From contig NZ_JZUE01000016.1 in the NCBI RefSeq assembly GCF_000969605.1, forward strand, positions 86,273 through 150,272: a DNA stretch of 64,000 nt, read 5' to 3'. The notes below the pieces were generated by a model. It was given only the letters and a program-made list of their open reading frames with translations, was not told the DNA's origin and made no database searches. Origin of the DNA: Aquincola tertiaricarbonis (lineage in GTDB: Bacteria; Pseudomonadota; Gammaproteobacteria; Burkholderiales; Burkholderiaceae_C). This document shows positions 16,638-24,563 of the stretch, piece after piece. Positions within the stretch are counted from its first letter, which is position 1; every line of letters starts with the position of its first letter. The position numbers and the translations under genes are program-made.

Positions 16638-16750
16638 GAAATTTCCTTCGGTTGTTGCAGGGATGGGAGCGGGATCCGCGTTGAACGCACCAGGCGTTGC
16701 GGCCCGTCGAAACTGTAGGAATTTGGCGGCCGAAGGGGGTGACAGGTCGA

Positions 16751-16764
16751 TGACAAAAACGTCA
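16751..16764. promoter_or_regulatory. CusR/HprR-like box
   Basis: TGACAAAAACGTCA: half-sites TGAC and GTCA are spaced by 6 bp, the same spacing as in the Escherichia coli CusR box (TGACAANNTTGTCA). It lies in the 162-bp gap between the secreted-protein gene (start 16637) and the response-regulator gene (start 16800), 36 bp from the latter. It is a good candidate site for autoregulation and control of both directions. Confidence 0.6.
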
Positions 16765-16799
16765 CGTGGCGGCGCCCGGGCCCATGGAGAATCCTTCGC

Positions 16800-17492
16800 A
16801 TGAAGATCCTGGTCATCGAGGACGATCCCAAGACCGGGGACTACCTGAAGAAGGGCCTGCGCGAGAGCGGCTATGCGGTCGACCTCTCGCGCACCGGGCG
16901 CGACGGCCTGCACATGGCGCTGATGAACCCCTACGATCTGGTGGTCCTCGACGTGACGTTGCCCGGCATCGACGGTTGGCAGATCATGCCGGCGCTGCGC
17001 GAGAAGGGGGACGTGCGTGTCATGTTCCTGACGGCTCGCGATCAGTTGAGCGACCGCATCCGCGGCCTGGAACTGGGCGCCGACGACTACCTGGTCAAGC
17101 CCTTCTCCTTCACGGAACTCGTGCTGCGCATCCGCACGCTGCTGCGGCGCGGCGTGTCGCGCGACGCCGATGTCTACCAGGTGGCCGACCTCAAGCTGGA
17201 TGTGCTGCGGCGCAAGGTGACGCGCGAAGGCGTGGAGATCGGCTTGACCAACAAGGAGTACCTGCTGCTGCACCTGCTGGTCAAGCACCAAGGGGAGGCG
17301 CTGTCGCGAACGCTCATCGCCTCCGAGGTCTGGAACATGAACTTTGACAGTGACACCAATGTGGTCGATGTGGCCGTCAAGCGGCTGCGGGCCAAGGTTG
17401 ACCGGCCCTTCGCCACGCCGCTGATCCACACGGTGCGCAACGTCGGCTATTCGTTCGGCGACGCGCCCGACGAGCCCGAGGCCGTGACGTGA
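16800..17492 (+). CDS. OmpR-family response regulator (CusR/CopR/HprR-like)
   Basis: A 230-residue response regulator: receiver domain with phosphoacceptor Asp51 (VVLDVTLPG) and DDYLVKPF, then an OmpR/PhoB winged-helix domain (VTREGVEIGLTNKEYLLL). The length and linker match the heavy-metal/hypochlorite regulators. GGAGA precedes the ATG. It overlaps the sensor kinase gene by 4 bp and lies divergent from the molybdoprotein-cytochrome operon, as hprRS lies next to msrPQ in E. coli. Confidence 0.93.
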   Translation: MKILVIEDDPKTGDYLKKGLRESGYAVDLSRTGRDGLHMALMNPYDLVVLDVTLPGIDGWQIMPALREKGDVRVMFLTARDQLSDRIRGLELGADDYLVKPFSFTELVLRIRTLLRRGVSRDADVYQVADLKLDVLRRKVTREGVEIGLTNKEYLLLHLLVKHQGEALSRTLIASEVWNMNFDSDTNVVDVAVKRLRAKVDRPFATPLIHTVRNVGYSFGDAPDEPEAVT

Positions 17493-18886
17493 GCGGACGC
17501 TGGTGGCCGGGGTCGCTGGCACTGCGCGTCACGCTGCTTTGCGGGCTCATCGCCATGGCGATGACCGGCATGCTGGGCGCCTACTTCTTCCTCTTCGCGC
17601 GCACGGCGATCAACGCCCATGCCGACGACCAGCTCATCGGCCGCGCCGAGCACTTCCGTGGCCTGGTGGCTGAGGCGCGCAGCGTGCAGGACCTGCGCGA
17701 CCAGTCGTTGATGTTCGCGGCGCTGCTGGGCGCGACCACCGACGTGCTGATCCTGCGCCGCGTCGGTGAGCCGGCCTTCATCGAGGTCAATCGTGGTCGC
17801 GTGCCGCTGCCGGGCGCCTTGACGCGCGTGCCGCTGGACCGGCGGATGAGCCCCGGCGACGTGCTGCGCACCACGGACCACCCGCAGATGCACTGGGTGG
17901 CCGGCCTGGCCCGATCGGGTCTGGATGGTGGGGTGGTGGAGGTGCTGACCGGACACCCGCTGGAAAGCGAGCTCGAGATGATCGACCGCAGCCGTTTCCA
18001 TGTGCTGCGCAGCACGCTGATGTCCATCGCCGTGTCGGTGCTGCTGGTGTACCTCGCGTTGCGCCATGGCCTGCGCCCCTTGCGCCGCATCACCGCCCAC
18101 GCGGCGCGCATCCATCCCATCGACCTGTCGATCCGCCTTCCCGAGCAGGACGCGCCGCGCGAGTTGCGCGACATGGTGGCGGTGTTCAACGCCATGCTGG
18201 ACCGCATTGCTCAGGGTTATGAGCGCCTGTCGCAGTTTTCGGCCGACCTGGCGCACGAGATTCGCACCCCCGTGGGCGCCCTGATCGGGCAGACCCAGGT
18301 GGCACTCAACCGCGTGCGCACGCCGCTCGAGTACCAGCAGCTGCTGGAATCGAACCTGGAAGAGCTGACGCGGCTGAGCCTGATCGTCGATGACATCCTG
18401 TTCCTCGCGCGTGCCGATCACGCGATGCTCGACATCGAGCGCGGGCCGCTGGACTTGGGCGCCGAGCTGCACGCGATTGCGGACTACTTCGAAGGCCCGG
18501 CGGAAGAGGCGGACCTGCAGATCGCGGTACGGGCCGCGGGCACGGTGGTGGCCAATGCACCGCTGGCCCGGCGCGCCATCCACAACCTGGTGGTCAATGC
18601 GCTTCGCTACAGCCGTGCAGGCACCACCGTGCGCCTGATCGCTGAGCGGCAGGCCACCGGGGCGCTCGTCGCGGTAGAAAACGACGGTGACGTGATCCCC
18701 GGCGAGCAGCTGGAGCGGCTGTTCGACCGGTTCTATCGCGCGGACGCCAGCGGCGACCGGCCGGCCGACGGCAGCGGCCTGGGCCTGTCCATCGTCAAGG
18801 CAATCATGGACCTGCACCGCGGCCGGGCCAGTGTCAGCTGCTCTGAAGAAGGCACCATTCGATTCGAGCTGCGGTTCCCGGCCTGA
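17489..18886 (+). CDS. Sensor histidine kinase (CusS/HprS-like)
   Basis: A 465-residue inner-membrane kinase starting at a GTG inside the regulator stop. Order: TM1 (about 10-35), periplasmic domain, TM2 (about 170-190), HAMP, HisKA with LAHEIRTPVGAL, and HATPase with NLVVNALRYS, RFYRADASG and GSGLGLSIVKAIM. The heavy-metal sensor kinase family pattern is clear. It probably senses metal or oxidant stress in the periplasm and phosphorylates the preceding regulator. Confidence 0.92.
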   Translation: MSGRWWPGSLALRVTLLCGLIAMAMTGMLGAYFFLFARTAINAHADDQLIGRAEHFRGLVAEARSVQDLRDQSLMFAALLGATTDVLILRRVGEPAFIEVNRGRVPLPGALTRVPLDRRMSPGDVLRTTDHPQMHWVAGLARSGLDGGVVEVLTGHPLESELEMIDRSRFHVLRSTLMSIAVSVLLVYLALRHGLRPLRRITAHAARIHPIDLSIRLPEQDAPRELRDMVAVFNAMLDRIAQGYERLSQFSADLAHEIRTPVGALIGQTQVALNRVRTPLEYQQLLESNLEELTRLSLIVDDILFLARADHAMLDIERGPLDLGAELHAIADYFEGPAEEADLQIAVRAAGTVVANAPLARRAIHNLVVNALRYSRAGTTVRLIAERQATGALVAVENDGDVIPGEQLERLFDRFYRADASGDRPADGSGLGLSIVKAIMDLHRGRASVSCSEEGTIRFELRFPA

Positions 18887-18925
18887 AGCGTGGCGCACAC
18901 CGCGGATTTGCGTTTGAATGAGGCC

Positions 18926-19324
18926 ATGCCGCACCTCGACCTGCCCTCTTTCTACCGCCGCTACATCGACTGCCTGAACGCCCGGGATCTCGACCGCCTC
19001 GGCGAGTTCGTGCACGCGGACGTCGAATACAACGGAAATCGCATCGGTCTGCCCAGCTACCGCGCCATGCTTCAAGGCAACTACCACGACATGCCGGACC
19101 TGCGCTTCCAGATCCGGCTGCCGGTGGCCGACGCCGCGACCGTGGCCTGCCGGCTCCATTTTGACTGCAGGCCGGTGGGCCGCTTTCTGGACCTGGAAGT
19201 GGCTGGCCGGCGCGTGTCGTTCAGCGAGAATGTGTTCTACCAGTTCGAGGATGGGCGCATTCGCACCGTCTGGTCGCTGATCGACAAAGCGGCCATCGCC
19301 GAGCAGCTGGCGCACACCGCCTGA
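18926..19324 (+). CDS. SnoaL/NTF2-like ester-cyclase family protein
   Basis: A 132-residue NTF2-fold protein (FYRRYIDCLNARDLDRLGEFVHADVEYNG ... MPDLRFQI ... FSENVFYQFEDGRIRTVWSLIDK), typical of SnoaL-like ester cyclases. I chose ATG 18926 after TGAGG; a GTG at 18890 would start 4 bp past the kinase stop. It may be read through from the two-component operon. Cytoplasmic, function unknown. Confidence 0.75.
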   Translation: MPHLDLPSFYRRYIDCLNARDLDRLGEFVHADVEYNGNRIGLPSYRAMLQGNYHDMPDLRFQIRLPVADAATVACRLHFDCRPVGRFLDLEVAGRRVSFSENVFYQFEDGRIRTVWSLIDKAAIAEQLAHTA

Positions 19325-19467
19325 CTCAGTACGTGGGGACGGCAACGCACGCCCTTGGCCGAGAACCGCTCTCAACGCCTGCATTTCGGACAGGTTGTCC
19401 GCACCGCGCTGGGAGACCGTTAGGACGGCAGCTCCGATGACCGGACCTTCAAGAAGCCAGGCGCGCC

Positions 19468-19764
19468 CTACTCATCGCTGAAGACCGCGTCAATGTCGCG
19501 GGCACTGTGCAGCACCCGCACCACGTCGATGCCATCTTTGGTGGGCACATAAAAAATGACGTAGCGCCCGAACGGGAGACTGCGTACTTCAACCTCCAGT
19601 TCGTCTCTCGCCCTTCCCATCAACGGCTGGGTCGCGATCAGCGCGAGCTTCTCATCGAGCCGATCGACCCACCGATCAGCCTGATCGACGCTGTCCTCGG
19701 CGATGTAGTCCCAGATGTCGAGGATGTCGGTTGCTGCCAGCGGCCGACGCGTAATGCGCGCCAT
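19468..19764 (-). CDS. parE: ParE/RelE-superfamily toxin
   Basis: A 98-residue toxin with the ParE pattern: ITRRPLAATDILDIWDYIAEDS, WVDRLDEKLALIATQPLMGR, and RSLPFGRYVIFYVPTKDGIDVVRVLHSARDI. ParE toxins poison DNA gyrase. The gene follows its antitoxin by 5 bp on the same strand. The start at 19764 matches family length; the longer open frame upstream overlaps the antitoxin and looks non-coding. The full-length pair suggests a functional addiction module. Confidence 0.88.
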   Translation of the reverse strand: MARITRRPLAATDILDIWDYIAEDSVDQADRWVDRLDEKLALIATQPLMGRARDELEVEVRSLPFGRYVIFYVPTKDGIDVVRVLHSARDIDAVFSDE

Positions 19765-19769
19765 GGCAG

Positions 19770-20024
19770 CTATGCCACCTTGCGCGCGCGCCGAGCCCTG
19801 CCTTCGCGTTTGACCTCTTCCGCATTCCACGCCGTGCTCGGCCCGCTGTTCAGGCCCTGGCGAACGTCGTCCCGCAGCTGCTCCAGCTTGGCGGCGCGCA
19901 GTCGGTCTTGCTCGTCCATGAGGCGCAGTGCTTCGCGCACCACTTCGCTCGCCGACGTGTAAAGGCCGGAGGCCACTTTCGCACGGACCAGTTCTTCAAG
20001 CTGCGGTGTGAGGTTGACGTTCAT
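19770..20024 (-). CDS. parD: ParD-family antitoxin
   Basis: An 84-residue antitoxin. The N-terminal ribbon-helix-helix (MNVNLTPQLEELVRAKVASG, then YTSASEVVREALRLM) is the DNA-binding ParD domain, and the charged C terminus should bind and neutralise ParE. ATG 20024 gives the standard ParD start. The pair should autorepress from the short upstream region, where an 8-bp palindrome lies at 20062-20069. Confidence 0.9.
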   Translation of the reverse strand: MNVNLTPQLEELVRAKVASGLYTSASEVVREALRLMDEQDRLRAAKLEQLRDDVRQGLNSGPSTAWNAEEVKREGRARRARKVA

Positions 20025-20061
20025 GCCCACGGGTTGCTCTCCTTGTGCAGGGTCAACGCAA

Positions 20062-20069
20062 TGATATCA
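20062..20069. promoter_or_regulatory. Palindrome upstream of parDE
   Basis: TGATATCA, a perfect 8-bp palindrome 38 bp upstream of the parD start in a locally AT-rich stretch. ParD autorepressors bind short palindromes at this place; the assignment is by position only. Confidence 0.35.
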
Positions 20070-20121
20070 AGGTATGTCAAAGATGGACATCCAGCATCGA
20101 CGCTGGCGCTGGCGCCTGGGC

Positions 20122-20138
20122 GGCGGCGTGGCGCCGCC
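20122..20138. promoter_or_regulatory. Hairpin in front of the recombinase remnant
   Basis: GGCGGCG (20122-20128) and CGCCGCC (20132-20138) pair around a 3-base loop, 8 bp before the GGAGG ribosome-binding site of the broken recombinase. It could have limited expression of the recombinase or separate it from parDE; no T-run follows. Confidence 0.3.
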
Positions 20139-20156
20139 AATAGATGGAGGTCCCTC

Positions 20157-20781
20157 ATGGAAACGAACCAAGCCATACCTGGGAATCGAGTGCCTTGGAA
20201 CAAGGGCAAGCTCGTGGGCCAGAAGGCGCCGTTCAAGCCGAAGGACGTTTGGGCACTGCGCGCCCTCATGGAGCGCTGGCACCGCACGCGCGAGCTGGCG
20301 TTGCTCAATCTGGGCATCCACAGCAAGTTGCGAGGCTGCGACCTGGTCGTGTGAGGCTGCGCGACATCCAGCACGGTGCTCAGATCGGGCCGAGGGCGAT
20401 CATCACGCAGCACAAGACCGGTCGCCCGGTGCAGTGTCAGATCACGCCGCCGACGCGGGCAGCGGTTCAGGCGTGGGTGATCGAAGCCGAGATCAAGTCC
20501 GATGGCTCCCTGTTTCCCAGTCGCATCCACGGCTCGCCGCACCTCTGCGCGCGGCAGTACGCGCGCATGCTGCGCGGATGGGCCGCGATGTCGAGCTTGA
20601 TGGGACGGCCTATGGCACGCATTCGTTGCGGCGCACGAAAGGCGGCACTGATCTACCAGAAGACCTAGAACCTGCGCGCGGTGCAACTGCTGCTAGGCCA
20701 CAGCAAGCTGGAGAGCACGGTCCGCTGTCTCGGTGTGGACATGCACAACGCGCTGGAGATCTCCGATCAGACGGAGATCTG
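20157..20781 (+). pseudogene. Broken site-specific tyrosine recombinase (phage-type integrase)
   Basis: A GGAGG site (20146-20150) and ATG 20157 start a frame reading WALRALMERWHRTRELALLN and LGIHSKLRGCDLV, the N-terminal half of a short (about 205-residue) integrase common in Burkholderiales and Xanthomonas. Frame breaks occur near 20353, 20580 and 20641, and an in-frame TAG at 20666-20668 replaces a Lys codon. The catalytic parts remain readable across frames: YGTHSLRRTK (the HxxR region) and LRAVQLLLGHSKLESTVRCL, ending at 20781. It is therefore inactive, a trace of past integration next to parDE. Confidence 0.85.
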
Positions 20782-21656
20782 ACCGCGCAACAAGCGGCCG
20801 CTGGGCTCTCGCGGCGGGGCTCGGCGTCGGCTGTTGAGAAGCGCTCCAGGTTGACTCTCATGGACGCCCTGCAATTTGTGTCCTCACAGCCGACACGCAT
20901 GGCTCTCTTTCGACCCAAAGCGGAACCACGACTCCACCCGTTCTTGCATCTCTGCAACGCCTAGGTCCAGGCGCTTCGGCAACCGCGCTCTCTCCGCCGC
21001 GGCCAGGGCAGCGCCGATCTCCGCGCGGGTGAGGTCTGTGCAGTGAGCGGGCGCGTCGGGCTGCTGGCGCCACCTTGAAGGGTGAACCGGATCGGAGCCA
21101 GTTGGATGAAGTCAGGTGACTGGCGAGTGGCTGGTAGTAGTTTGCGTCGCCTTCTGCCGGCGGCATGGCAAGTCCGGCGGTCGGCGTGGCTGTGGTCAAT
21201 GTCGAACGACGCCCTGCCATGGAACTCCCGTCTGCGCCGCTGGCGACGGGGTCGCGTGCCGGGTGAGGAATTGCCGCGGCGAGCCGGCGCGGATGTCAGA
21301 GTCCGCAGCCATCTTGGCCCACGTCTAGAACCGCAGCTCCTCTGGGCCATGCAATAGGGACTGGATGACCGGCGCCGATCGACGTGAGGTGGGTGCAAAT
21401 CGCACCCAACCTACTACTCCAGATGCACGGCTTGCTCACGACGCGTCCTGGTGAGCGCACGGCAAGAGGAACGGTCAGAGGGATTCATGCGTCCCGTCGT
21501 GGCGGTCTGCCAGGTGATGCCGGGAGGGCCGGGTTACGGGTCGGAGGGCACCCGGGACAACACGGGGACCGGGCCGCGATCGGCATGTATTTTCAGCGAG
21601 GATGCGCGACGCGGCACTCGCCCCACCCGGCGTTCACGGCCCCCCGCACATTCCGG
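20782..21656. other. Long stretch without a convincing gene
   Basis: No family-like frame is found in 875 bp. A leftward open stretch at about 20884-21115 reads WRQQPDAPAHCTDLTRAEIG and looks protein-like, but its C-terminal part coincides with TTTCGACCCAAAGCGG (20908-20923), a segment shared with the dispersed intergenic repeat, and it has no plausible start. This stretch is probably decayed accessory DNA between the recombinase remnant and the VOC gene. Confidence 0.4.
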
Positions 21657-22085
21657 TCACGACGGGGAGTGACACACCGCCTCGATGTTGATGCCGTCGG
21701 GATCGCGCACGAAGGCACCGTAGTAGCCGGGGTGGTAGTGGCGAACTCCTGGCGGGCCATTGTCCTGCGCGCCGGCCGCCATAGCGGCCTTGTGGAACGC
21801 ATCCACTTGATCCCGCGTCTGCGCCCGAAAAGCGAAGTGGGTCGCCTCGCCCACCCTCGCGTTGCCCACGATCCAGAACAGCGGCTTGTGCTCGCGCCCG
21901 AAACCATGGATGCTGCCGCCGGTCTTCTGCTGCTCGCCGCCCGCTTCAGCGCGGGATGGCGGGATTGAATGGAGCAGCTTCAACCCGAGCGGGGCGAGGG
22001 CTGCTTCGTAGAAGCGTCTGGATCGCTCGGCGTCGGAGACGCCGATGTTGAGGTGGTCGATGATGGATTCGTCAAACGGGTTCAT
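21657..22085 (-). CDS. VOC (glyoxalase/bleomycin-resistance) family protein
   Basis: A 142-residue single VOC domain: IDHLNIGVSDAERSRRFYEAALAPLG at the start, THFAFRAQTRDQVDAFHKAAMAAG and YGAFVRDPDGINIEAV at the end, with His, Glu residues in metal-site positions. Function of this subgroup is not known; often thiol or small-molecule lyase/dioxygenase. It is divergent from a WYL-type regulator, probably its controller. The Shine-Dalgarno lies in one arm of an inverted repeat (22090-22116). Confidence 0.85.
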   Translation of the reverse strand: MNPFDESIIDHLNIGVSDAERSRRFYEAALAPLGLKLLHSIPPSRAEAGGEQQKTGGSIHGFGREHKPLFWIVGNARVGEATHFAFRAQTRDQVDAFHKAAMAAGAQDNGPPGVRHYHPGYYGAFVRDPDGINIEAVCHSPS

Positions 22086-22089
22086 GAGG

Positions 22090-22116
22090 GGTCTCCTTCA
22101 GGTTGGAACGGAGACC
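22090..22116 (-). promoter_or_regulatory. Inverted repeat covering the VOC gene's ribosome-binding site
   Basis: GGTCTCC (22090-22096 on the plus strand) and GGAGACC (22110-22116) are perfect 7-bp arms with a 13-base spacer. In the leftward mRNA the second arm is the AAGGAGACC Shine-Dalgarno, 4 bases before the ATG at 22085, so the hairpin could hide it. This could be a translational control element or coincidence. Confidence 0.4.
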
Positions 22117-22132
22117 ACGGTACCGGGGCGCC

Positions 22133-22152
22133 GCTGACAGCATGGTGTCAGC
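22133..22152. promoter_or_regulatory. Palindromic operator between VOC and WYL-regulator genes
   Basis: GCTGACA (22133-22139) and TGTCAGC (22146-22152), perfect 7-bp arms with a 6-bp spacer, in the 94-bp divergent gap and 28 bp from the regulator start. TGACA...TGTCA dyads are typical targets of YafY/WYL-type regulators, so this is a strong candidate operator. Confidence 0.6.
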
Positions 22153-22179
22153 AGTTGCCTGTGCAGGCGAAGGGAAGCG

Positions 22180-22866
22180 ATGCGAAAGGCGGACAGGCTG
22201 CTACAGATTGTCCAGGTGCTGCGGCGGCGAGGGCGTGCGACCACCGCCCGGCGGCTGGCCGAGGAACTCGAAGTTGCCACGCGAACCATCTACCGGGACA
22301 TCGCGGCGCTTCAGTCCAGCGGCGTGCCGGTGGATGGGGAAGCCGGGATCGGCTACGTGCTACGGCCGGGGTACGACCTGCCGCCCCTGATGTTCTCGAC
22401 GGAGGAACTCGAAGCGGTGGTGCTTGGCGCCCGCATGGTGATGGAACGCAGCGACACGCTCTTGTCGTCGGCCGCCGAGAACGCGCTGGCGAAGATCAGG
22501 ACGGTCATCCCCAAGGCGGAACAGGACCGGCTTTGGCAATCTTCGCTGCTGGTTCCCCACCGGCTCGAGGAAGCCGTGGCGTTCGGCCCCCACGTGCCTC
22601 GGCTTCGGGAGGCCATCCGCCACGCCCACAAGATCCGCATCGACTACCAGGACCTGCAGGACCGCCGTTCGACGCGCGTCGTCTGGCCCCTGGGCCTGTA
22701 CCTCTTCAGCCACGTCACCCTGGTCTGCTGCTGGTGCGAGCTGCGAGGCGATTTCAGGGCGTTCCGGTCCGAGCGCATCCGGCGATGTGATCGCCTCGAC
22801 GACCACTTCGACCCGAGGAACGGCGCGCTGCTGACCGAGTTCCTCGCCACGTTCCGGGTTCCGTAA
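22180..22866 (+). CDS. YafY-family (HTH_11 + WYL) transcriptional regulator
   Basis: A 228-residue regulator: N-terminal DeoR-like HTH (MRKADRLLQIVQVLRRRGRA, then TTARRLAEELEVATRTIYRD) and a WYL-type sensing domain from about 130 (IRIDYQDLQDRRSTRVVWPL and LVCCWCELRGDFRAFRSERI). WYL domains bind small or nucleic-acid ligands. The divergent VOC gene is the likely target. Confidence 0.9.
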   Translation: MRKADRLLQIVQVLRRRGRATTARRLAEELEVATRTIYRDIAALQSSGVPVDGEAGIGYVLRPGYDLPPLMFSTEELEAVVLGARMVMERSDTLLSSAAENALAKIRTVIPKAEQDRLWQSSLLVPHRLEEAVAFGPHVPRLREAIRHAHKIRIDYQDLQDRRSTRVVWPLGLYLFSHVTLVCCWCELRGDFRAFRSERIRRCDRLDDHFDPRNGALLTEFLATFRVP

Positions 22867-23172
22867 CGGCGTCCTGGACGCGGGGCTTGGCGGGCGCTCC
22901 GTTGGACGGCGCGGGCCCTCGCCCGTCGATACGCGCGGAGCTGCTGAGGCAGGACCGGTTTGGATCGGATCATCATGCCTATCGCTCTACCGATCCTTGC
23001 GCCCAGCATGGAGGCGTCTGCGAAGCGGACGGTCAACGCACCGTTTCGACCGATCGCAGACATCGCTCCCAGGATCGAGTTGCGCCTCGCCCACGCCGGC
23101 CAACGGCGAGGGGCCAGCCCCATCGCGCGGACGGTCCCGCCCAGCGGATCGTCAAGCGCATCACCTGCTGGC
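22867..23172. other. Intergenic stretch holding one repeat copy
   Basis: No gene is seen. A well-preserved copy of the dispersed repeat occupies 23015-23050: GTCTGC-GAA-GCGGAC followed by GGTCAACGCACCGTTTCGAC. It matches the forward copy at 33492-33526 base for base except for one or two changes. The flanking genes converge here. Confidence 0.6.
23015..23050 (+). repeat. Dispersed palindromic repeat, single copy
   Basis: GTCTGC-GAA-GCGGAC hairpin plus a conserved tail GGTCAACGCACCGTTTCGAC. The same unit is at 33492-33526 and, more worn, at 24505-24540 and 1495-1530. It lies between convergent genes, a REP-like location. Confidence 0.65.
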
Positions 23173-24240
23173 TCAGGGGATCAGGCGAGCGGCACGCAGC
23201 TGTGCGAACAGGTCGAAGAACGACTCGTCCGTGGCTTGCCATGCGCAAAAGCCCAGTTTGCGGCTCTTTGCCATGTCGGTCATCACTTCGAGCGGGCGCC
23301 CGAGATCGAGGTCGGTATGCCAGGCCGAGGCCAGCCGATCGAGTGCGGTCTCGGACAGACCATGGCGCTGGGCGATCTCGCGCCAGAGCGTCGCGTCTTG
23401 GGCCAGCACAGGTTCGAGTGGCTGCACGGTGCCGTCGAAGCCCGCTGCCTCGACGCCGAACCAGTCAGCGATCCGGCCCCACAGCCAGCTCCAGCGGAAG
23501 ACGTCACCGTTGACGATGTTGAACGCCTCGTTGCGCGCGGCATCCGTGTCGGCGGCCCACACCAGTTGCTTGGCGAGCATGCGAGCGTCGGTCACATCCG
23601 AGAGGCCATTCCACTGGGCTTCGGACCCAGGGAAGCGAAAGGCACGGCCCGCCTCCTTGCAGATGCTTGCGTACACCGCGAGCGTGGTGCCCATGTTCAT
23701 GGCGTTGCCGACCGCCATTCCGATGACCGTGTGCGGGCGGTGCACCGTCCATGTGAATCGGTCGCGCTCAGCAGCTGCATACACTTCGTCCTCCTGCGCG
23801 TAGTAGAAGTTCTCGAGCGGCAGGCGTGGCTGGCTCTCGCGCAGCGGCGTGTCGGGCAGCGTGCCGGAGCTGGCATAGGCCTCGAACGGGCCCAGGTAGT
23901 GCTTGAGCCCGGTCACAAGGGCGACGTGGCGCACGGACCTGCGCGCCGACAGCGCGCCAAGAAGGTTGCGCACCATCGCCGCGTTGATCCGGATGTTCTC
24001 GGCTTCCGTGGCTTGCCGCAGCCAGGTGGTGATGAACACGTGGGTAGGCGACACGTCGGCAAGTGCCGTGGCCAGGCCGACCGGATCCAGCAGGTCCGCT
24101 GCGATCGGACGGACGCCCTCGACAGCGGGATGTGGCCGCCGCGCCAGCCCATAGACGGTCCAGCCTTGGCTGATGAGCTCACGGGCGGTGTTGCCGCCGC
24201 CGATGCCGCTGACACCGACCACCAACGCGGTTCTTTCCAT
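23173..24240 (-). CDS. PRISE-type SDR (progesterone 5-beta-reductase/iridoid-synthase-like)
   Basis: A 355-residue extended SDR. The dinucleotide motif is GVSGIGG at residues 9-15. The signature TGLKHYLGPFE holds Lys113, and NFYYAQED holds Tyr146/147; these are the PRISE family motifs, in which Lys and a Tyr from this second motif catalyse 1,4-enone reduction in place of the usual YxxxK. Bacterial members reduce small enones using NADPH. ATG 24240. It stands alone between repeat copies; natural substrate unknown. Confidence 0.88.
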   Translation of the reverse strand: MERTALVVGVSGIGGGNTARELISQGWTVYGLARRPHPAVEGVRPIAADLLDPVGLATALADVSPTHVFITTWLRQATEAENIRINAAMVRNLLGALSARRSVRHVALVTGLKHYLGPFEAYASSGTLPDTPLRESQPRLPLENFYYAQEDEVYAAAERDRFTWTVHRPHTVIGMAVGNAMNMGTTLAVYASICKEAGRAFRFPGSEAQWNGLSDVTDARMLAKQLVWAADTDAARNEAFNIVNGDVFRWSWLWGRIADWFGVEAAGFDGTVQPLEPVLAQDATLWREIAQRHGLSETALDRLASAWHTDLDLGRPLEVMTDMAKSRKLGFCAWQATDESFFDLFAQLRAARLIP

Positions 24241-24563
24241 GCTTGTCTCCTGGATTCACGGGACCACGCGTTCGATTTAAGCGCGTTCCCTGGGCCCGTG
24301 GCAAAAGAAGGGAATGACGGCTTTGGGCCGGAAGGCGCTGTCAAGGTCCGCTTCGCGGACGCCCGCCCAGAGAGCACGCGGTGTTGCCGGTCCGGGGCGA
24401 TCGTGACAGTCGGCGTTCGCTGCACAACAGTTGGCAATCGCCTATATCGAAAGCACCCATTCCACGAGACTTGAGTCATGCCCTCCTCGCGGCGAGCGAC
24501 TGCTGTGTCCGCGGGGCGGACCTTCAGCGCACCGTTTTGATCTAGCCAGCCGGTTTCAGTGCT
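24241..24563. other. Intergenic stretch holding a composite repeat
   Basis: No gene seen. Most of it is the composite element at 24318-24540, with two opposed palindromes 160 bp apart, homologous to 33298-33528. Confidence 0.6.
24318..24540. repeat. Composite palindromic repeat, copy 1
   Basis: Left palindrome GTCCGC-TTC-GCGGAC at 24346-24360 and right, opposed palindrome GTCCGC-GGG-GCGGAC at 24507-24521 followed by CTTCAGCGCACCGTTTT. The DNA between is collinear with the second copy at 33298-33528: shared pieces include TTGCCGGTCCG, and GCACCC..TTC..AG before GCC.GCCCTCC. Palindrome centres are 160-161 bp apart in both. It looks like a REP/BIME-type or small non-autonomous element. Confidence 0.65.

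Noticed and set aside
20884..21115. Possible small leftward gene with protein-like sequence
   Set aside because: No start codon with a ribosome-binding site, and its end coincides with a dispersed repeat segment (TTTCGACCCAAAGCGG).
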